A stretch of 64,000 nt of DNA. It comes from Vicia villosa (Eukaryota > Streptophyta > Magnoliopsida > Fabales > Fabaceae). This document shows positions 57,459 to 64,000 of the stretch, in pieces (the first letter of the stretch is position 1; the number at the start of each line of letters is the position of its first letter). The notes under the pieces were generated by a model. It ran no database searches. It was given only the letters and a program-made list of their open reading frames with translations, and was not told the origin of the DNA. Both the position numbers and the translations under genes were made by a program. The stretch is taken from contig NW_026705218.1 in NCBI RefSeq assembly GCF_029867415.1, forward strand, positions 124,001 to 188,000. Direction: 5' to 3'.

Positions 57459-60400
57459 ATACCTCAAGTAACCAGCCCGTATAAGAGTCCTTCACCTGAC
57501 TCTCTAGCTCTTAATTAACATTACCATCAGTCAATCCTCAAAAATCCATCTGACATAACCAACAGGAAACATGTTTCATACATTCAATTCCCAGTTCTTA
57601 CGTCGCATTTGACCATCCAAAAGGATACCACTCGCTATATCTCCAAAATGTTGACAACAATAGAACATTGAGGTACAACCTATATAATACGCTTAACAAC
57701 TGAGTAATACAATTACACAATCCATAGTGTGATCACACTGATCAACACTGCAGGGATGCATACCATCTACCGAACTTATCATCCTCAGACACACTTTTCC
57801 ATTTGAGTGATAAGGTAATACTTACACTTTTCACCAACCGCTTCCTTCAAGAAACTCAATACTCATATTCCTATACCATTGAATTCCAATTATCTGACTC
57901 CTCTTAAGTCACACCAGCAATTATCCAACACGTTACATTCCGCTTTTTCTGCACTACTCCGATTACTCATCACAATCATCTATACCAAATAGATTTCTGA
58001 GTTTCACCCGATTCCGACTCTCTTTACTCATTCGTCCAAGAATCATTCCTCATCATTCATGGTACTAATCTTCCACTTAGCAATCTTTACTCGCATCCAA
58101 CGAAAACCAATTCCTGATTTACTTCCTCTATTTAAACATCCTAACCATCAGAACAAGTACACACAAGTAATTATAGTCACACTCATTAGCATCAATATAC
58201 CATTGCTTACAAAATAGTCCAACTGAGTCCCACTCTCTTTTAAGAATTAAATCCACTTCGTCCTTCATAGAGTGTAATTACTCATTATATCTGGAATCTA
58301 CAATATCACCTTAATAACAACACAAAATTATTACAGCATCATATAGTATCAATTCTTCGTTTTAATTTCGCCGAATACATACTCGTTAACTACGTACAAC
58401 CGTAATAACATATTCATCATCTCGACAATTATTCAAAAGAGTTATAATTCTTCGACACGACATCCTTACATCCACTGGATTCTAAATCCAACATATAGAT
58501 CAACACATATCCTCTATGTAAGCTCCTGACATATTAATTCCTCACTTCCCACGAGTAGTACTCATAACACTAATCCACATCACACTTTCGCTGTGCGACT
58601 CTGATTACCCGTCTTAAGTCATTTGTCCATCATGTTGCACTCTTTCATATTCACCTCTTCATAAATTCACACAACATAGTGAGTGATTATTCCCACGGCT
58701 TCGCATTCATCACATCTTATACCATTAAGGTAACAAAACAAGCTCATCTCATCTATATGATCCCATCTACTACCAACAAGAGATTTAGGGTGATCAAGTC
58801 CTAAATTTGTCAATAGATAGTTGAAAATCATATTTAAGCATAAACCGTCGTTACTACATAATAGTGTCCATTTCCGAGTTTGCACCCAAACTCATTAACA
58901 TCGTCATAGTTCAATAATCCACTACGGTGTCCTTCTTTTAGAATACTCTTCCGAAGCTCAAAACATCAGAAACACAAATCCAATCACTCAACCTCGTTAT
59001 ATTATTCCCGTCGATTCTGAATTCACCGCCTTTACCTTGGTAATTCAAAGTCAACCTATCGATCAACTCAACATCACCTTTCCGACCTTCTCTAATCTCG
59101 TCAAGAGTACCACTAGTCAGCCTTAGCATACTCAAACTAACACTATTAGGATCACCTTCACATACCAACTCAAGTCTCTAAATTGTCCAATTAAATCCAA
59201 CTCCTTCACCATTAGCACCGATATATTTAAAGACTTCCTACGCAACACAATAGCTCAACATTTTTCTTACCAGGATGGTAATTCAAACCAAAATCTTAAT
59301 CCTAAAAAAAAATACTCTAACCATCTCTACTGCCTCATATTAAGCCCCTTTCGGACCAAAGAGGTACTTCAACTCTTATGATCACTAAACACTTCGAATC
59401 CTGAACCATACAACTAACCTGCAAGACCAAGACCACATTCATAACTCGTGGTTTTAATCCAAATTCCATGATATCCTTCACGTCCAAATATCATTCCACT
59501 CGGAATCTCAACAAAGTCTTCCTCACGTCAACAGATGTCAGAAATCCTCTAAAATTCTTCTTTTATACTTATCGTTACTTTGCCATCACAAATACGATTC
59601 CAAGAGTTCTAAAGTTTATCCCATCTTTACTACTAATTCACTTCTCACTAAAATCCATCGGCCCTCAAACCATCTTTATTACCGAACATCTCATCAACAA
59701 CATGTTCCACTCAATTTTGTTTCAAACAATCACGGTAGTAGGCATTCCTGTTCAACAAGTTTCACGCTTCCTTAACCGACTTCACAATATCTCCTTATAG
59801 GATCAATCTACTGTATTTATAACTCTCCCATAAGGTAGAACATAATATCTCCTCTTCGTAGGTTCAAACGACACGTCAATCTGACACTCGGAACCCAAGA
59901 TATGAATTTTCCATCGTTATCCGAAATGCAACATCGACATCATGCAGCGACGCTCTATACGGTATTCCCAAAACTCTTCAAATGGTACATCCAATTCTTA
60001 AAATTACTTCTCAACAAACCTTCTAATTATTCCTTCAATCCGTTCAACACTGACACTGACATCCCGTGCAGTACCAATAAACAAGTCTAGTTATAAGAAC
60101 AAGAGTAACCATAACTTCACCTCTTTCCGACGTCATTCTATCGCAATTAAATACGTTATAGCTGATGCAACTATTTTTATAACAAATTTCATCTCCTTAG
60201 CTTTCCGACGCTTCAAACGGAACTCAATTCGGATGTCCAGAACTCCAGTTATGAATTTTCGAAGTTCTGCAGCTATTCAGTAATTTTCCTGCGTTTTGCT
60301 TACGAAAATCTCACTCGAAACTCATTCTCTTCAACTCGATCACATTCCAAACAGCTTCTCATCGTATCTCTTCACTTCCAAACATTCTTATAACTTAAGC

Positions 60401-60904
60401 GACACATTCCCCCGCCAAAGTCCGCCTTCTGAAACATCACGACAGCAATCCTCCTTGCAAACTCGTAACTGAACCTCTTCCGAGACGCAAGGCTACTCAA
60501 CTGACAACTTCGCAGCACACCAGCAGAGCTGACACATCGCAACTTTCTAATTTTCCTCTCCTACAATTAATCACGAAATACTTCTAATCATCTTCTTTCA
60601 AGATGTTCCAACTCAATTACCAGTCAAATCTTAATTCCAAGTCACCTTCAATTCGGGAAACAACAAACTCCAACAACGCTTGCACTGTTGCCAACAGTAG
60701 CCTACTGAATCAATCATCTTACAACTGAAACATAACCGAGAAGCAAAGCTTCTCCCCCACTTGTTTCAATCTAACACCTGAAACAAAATAAACAAGTACC
60801 GACAGTGATTCACTCACATGTCGTGTACCAAGGGATAAAACGCCGACAGTATACAACTGTCGCGCAACTCAACTGACTCGACAATTGGCCGGACGGACCG
60901 ACCT
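57459..60904 (-). other. Element G interior, largely non-coding
   Basis: About 3.4 kb. Short stretches resemble A's pol DNA (58900-59420) but are riddled with stops and indels. Elsewhere I recognise no gag, protease, RT or integrase motif. Open frames in it (for example 59468-59800 on the plus strand) have no recognisable motifs. Confidence 0.65.
58938..59168 (-). pseudogene. Element G pol remnant (RNase H-integrase linker)
   Basis: About 75 codons aligning with A's pol before the integrase zinc region: LRLTSGTLDEIREGRKGDVE and [15 protein letters not shown] against [20 protein letters not shown] and [16 protein letters not shown] fragment only; no catalytic residues. Confidence 0.8.
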
Positions 60905-60916
60905 GCTCTGATACCA
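60905..60916 (-). other. Primer-binding site of element G (initiator tRNA-Met)
   Basis: Minus-strand TGGTATCAGAGC, four bases from the 5' LTR. Confidence 0.92.
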
Positions 60917-60920
60917 CTAT

Positions 60921-63070
60921 TGTAACACCCTTCTAAACCCCGCGGAAATTAATAAAATAATTCAGAGTAAAACATGAAAATAAGGGTGCCACAATTCCAA
61001 TTAAAACAAATTTATCATAACTTCATTGTCATGCTTTCACTAAGGAACAATTCATCATAATACATAAACATCTCATGTTAACACAGCGGAAAATTCATCA
61101 TACGGATAAGCATAACATCATCTATGCAATACCCCACAGAATTAATACAATAATAACATGATAGAGTATCATTATAAACTCTAAACTAGCGTTCCCTCAG
61201 TGTTACAATATCAGAGCATGACACCTGACGCTACACTAATACACTGACTTATGGGCTAATCCTCACCAAGTCGAAAGCAGCTATCCCCAATCTGAAAATG
61301 TCAACAGTAAGGGTGAGTCTCATCACAGTTAACAAATCTTATTGCATCTTAAATAACAACACATCATAGTTATATCATTCACCAAATTTCATCATATTCA
61401 GATTATCAGGAACGTCCATCATTTACACAAATGCCAACAGAACACATCTTTCAAACAGACAATCATACTTAACATTAATTCAACAAAACACGCTACCAAC
61501 ACATCATCAATATTTATAACACTGGAATACTTCCAATCATGTTATAAAAGTATGCATATGTATGAACTGACACTATGCATGTGGTACCAACCTCATCAAA
61601 TGGGAATAACCCATGACCGATCCAACATCATCAAGATACGGCCCTGCCAGCACAGATTCCACACAATGGGAATCATGCCCTTCACTGATCCAACACACCC
61701 TTATGGATACAGTATCATCAATGAACATGAATGAATGCAAACATACATGAACATACTTATACCATCGTCAAGTCTAATGAGTAACATCGTCAAATACTCA
61801 TTTCATCATCATCATTTACATCATCATCATCATCAAAGTATGTTTATATACATTAGCATCATTCAAATACAATCAATCATCATTATCATCATTAAAGAAC
61901 ATACATGTGTCCACATCAATCATCATCATCAATAAGAAGAACACACATGTATCCACATCATTCCACAACAATCAATCATCATCATATAATTCTCAACAAA
62001 TCATCACATCATAATGTTTTTCAAAAAAACATCTTATATTGTCACATTTCATCATATATGTCAACAATACATCATCCAATTAAACAAATCATCACATGAT
62101 TAATATTTCAACATAGCATGTATTTAACACATCTCATCACATATATGTACAATACATCATTCACCAAGAAATAAAAATCATATTTAAAAATATTTGGATT
62201 CACACCTCATTCCATCATTTAAACACGTAGACCATCTCGTAAGATTCATCGTGCTTGAAACGACACTAAAAACAGACCTACGGTTCGAAAGTTACACATC
62301 ATTTAACTTTTCCAAGAAAACAACCATCGCTACAGCACGCGACGCAACCAAGGTTCGCGGCGCGACCTGAACCACACAAACGAGTTCGCGGCGCAACATA
62401 TGCACGCGGCGCAAAACGAGAAAATAAGTACGCCTTCGCGGCGCCAACACTGGGACGCGGCGCGAACTGGCGATTTCACACACTTTCGGGTCTGCGTCAG
62501 ATCCTGCGATCTCGCCCAATTTGAGTCCAAAACTAACTCCAAACATCATATACAGGCAGTTAATCATCAATTGCATCATTATTCATCATCACACATCAAA
62601 ACAACACATAAATCAATCAGTAATCCATGCAATTTTCATCAATTCATAACCTCCCCAAACCTAACATATAATCCAATTGACTCAACAACATCCCTAATCA
62701 ATATTATTATCTAAGAACACGATAATAGATGATAACCAGAGAGTCCCCCCCTTACCTTAGCCAAAGATTCTTGATTGGTTCTTTTCCTCTTTGTTCCTCT
62801 TCACGTACCAGCTTTCCAATCTCTCATCTCCTCTGCTCTGCTTTTCACGTTCCTTTTTCCTTTCTCCCAATTTTCCTTATTATTTATGAAAAATAACATT
62901 TTAATTAGTAAAGGGCTTTACTAACATAGCACCCCCTCTTTACTAACACCACACTTGGCCCAATAGCCCATCTCATAATTCTTTCCAAATAATTCCACAA
63001 AATACCGAACAATTCCAAATAATAATTTAATTTCCGATTAAATTAAAATTAGAAAATATGGGGTGTTACA
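60921..63070 (-). repeat. Element G 5' LTR (2150 bp)
   Basis: Same length as 55272-57421 and about 99% identical by eye. Confidence 0.94.
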
Positions 63071-63075
63071 AGCCA
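63071..63075. repeat. Target-site duplication of element G, right copy (AGCCA)
   Basis: Matches 55267-55271. Confidence 0.92.
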
Positions 63076-64000
63076 CATCTTAGTCTTCTTCCTCCCTTCT
63101 GTTGCTAAAAGTTCTGCAACTGTAGGTAAATGTTTTACCTACGGTTTTGTCCGTAGCTACAAGACCTGCAAACAATCAAAACTTTACACAAGCAATATAA
63201 ACTAATTAGGAGACCATGGTTCGACTCAAAATCGTCCCCTGAGTTCAAATATGCCCTTAGTTTCTCCTAATTTTGCCTAAATCGAATAATCCTAAAATGG
63301 AGCTCAAGAACCCTAGAATGGCAACTTCGTGTACAAGCATCCAAACTTCAATTAAACTTCCAGAAATGATCAGAACATCAAAGTAAACTTAAATATGGGA
63401 TTACATCTTATTGAATATGCATGTATGATTCTATTTTTATAGGTTTTTTTTTGAACAAACCGTAGGCTATAGTGCTCGATTCAGTGAGTTTCAAAGCTTG
63501 AAATTGATTTGGATAGGTTCAGTGATGCTTAAGGATCGTGTTTGAGTGTTTAGTTTGGATTGAAAATAGCTTAAACTCAGAATTCGAAATTTAGCTTTCT
63601 TTGAAAATTTCAAGTTCATACAAGAGTGATACAAGCATGTGTTTTTGTTCTGAATTTGTGTCCCTCCTCTTACTGAAGTATTCTAAGCTATTTATGAGCA
63701 ATAAGAGTGCTGCAATCTTAAGCTAACAATTATTGATTGCTTTTGAACTTTTGAATTTTTTAATATATAAAGCTTTAAATTCTTTGGCCATGGCTTCATT
63801 TTTCTTCACCCTCTTGCTCTAGGCCTGCTGTAAAATCTCTATGCTGCAGAAGTTAAGCTATCTTGGTGACTCAAGCTAAGGACAAAAGCTTTGGATATTT
63901 GTCTTGAACCATTTCTTATTTAATTTAATTTTAAATGTAATAAATTAAATTAAAAAAGAAACAAAAATGTCATGGGCCTAATGTTGGTCATGGGAGCCCT
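63076..64000 (-). repeat. Element E 5' LTR, outer segment, running off the window
   Basis: Continues E's LTR after G. No gene seen. A strong hairpin CTGTAGGTAAA-TGT-TTTACCTACGG is at 63120-63144. The LTR end is not reached, so E's LTR exceeds 2.5 kb without G. Confidence 0.7.

Larger units (their letters stand above)
55272..63070 (-). mobile_element. Element G: degenerate Tekay-related LTR retrotransposon (7.8 kb)
   Basis: LTRs of 2150 bp each, TGTAACACCC...GGGTGTTACA, minus orientation, tRNA-iMet PBS and a PPT almost identical to A's. LTR ends, PPT and PBS resemble element A. The 3.5-kb interior has lost nearly all coding capacity: one pol remnant is recognisable. About 27 differences separate the LTRs by eye, so it moved after or while losing its genes. 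Confidence 0.9.
24701..64000 (-). mobile_element. Element E: old minus-strand Ogre, fragmented by F, C and G
   Basis: Host of the nested cluster. Reading right to left: 5' LTR (from beyond 64000 to 53627, with G inside), PBS (53622-53605), leader (to 53256, then C, then 30662-30333), ORF1 (30332-28603), gag (28347-27424), and gag C-terminus, protease and linker (27367-24701). There F interrupts it, and the rest of pol is off the left edge. Coding parts carry a frameshift, several stops, an internal duplication and a lost protease Asp, so it is the oldest layer. Confidence 0.82.

Noticed and set aside
59468..60090. Plus-strand frames of 110 and 62 codons inside G
   Set aside because: No recognisable motif; opposite to the element's sense and in decayed DNA.

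Overview
The window is repeat DNA from a large plant nuclear genome. It is a stack of nested Ty3/gypsy LTR retrotransposons, and I see no host gene in it. Two of the elements are Ogre (TatV) type: very long LTRs, a PBS beginning TGGCGAC, an extra ORF1 before gag, an intron between gag-pro and pol, and two RNase H domains. Ogre abundance at this level points to a legume, most likely tribe Fabeae (Pisum, Vicia, Lathyrus, Lens). The species is inference.

Layout, worked out from LTR pairs and 5-bp target-site duplications (TSDs). Element E is an old minus-strand Ogre. Its ORF1, gag and protease lie at 24701-30662, its leader and PBS at 53256-53622, and its 5' LTR runs from 53627 past the right edge. 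Its RT, RNase H and integrase lie beyond the left edge. Four insertions broke it. F is a plus-strand Ogre-type element whose 3' LTR end is 1-885 plus base 24700. C (30663-53255, TSD ATAGG) is a complete plus-strand Ogre in E's leader. G (55272-63070, TSD AGCCA) is a nearly non-coding minus-strand element in E's LTR. A (886-24694, TSD GCGAC) is a minus-strand Tekay-like chromovirus that entered the last bases of F's LTR. A was then split by B (8774-24244, TSD ATGAT), a plus-strand 15.5-kb Ogre derivative that codes only for Gag.

LTR differences counted by eye give relative ages: B about 3 in 4391 bp (youngest), C about 14 in 5.0 kb, A about 20 in 1.9 kb, G about 27 in 2.15 kb. This agrees with the nesting order. 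Only C has a full open set of frames: ORF1, gag-pro, a predicted 359-bp intron, then RT-RNaseH-aRNaseH-integrase. B has an intact gag and would need pol supplied in trans, plausibly by an Ogre such as C. A and E are broken by stops, frameshifts and lost catalytic residues.

The most unexpected structure is outside the genes. The non-coding parts of B, C, A and G carry many short stem-loop families in which loop or flanks stay constant while the two stem arms change together. Examples are a CACAAGGCTG loop family in C, four two-tier hairpins in B's LTR, three hairpins after C's pol stop, and LTR hairpins shared by A and G. This covariation between repeat copies suggests selection on folded RNA, or on cruciform DNA.
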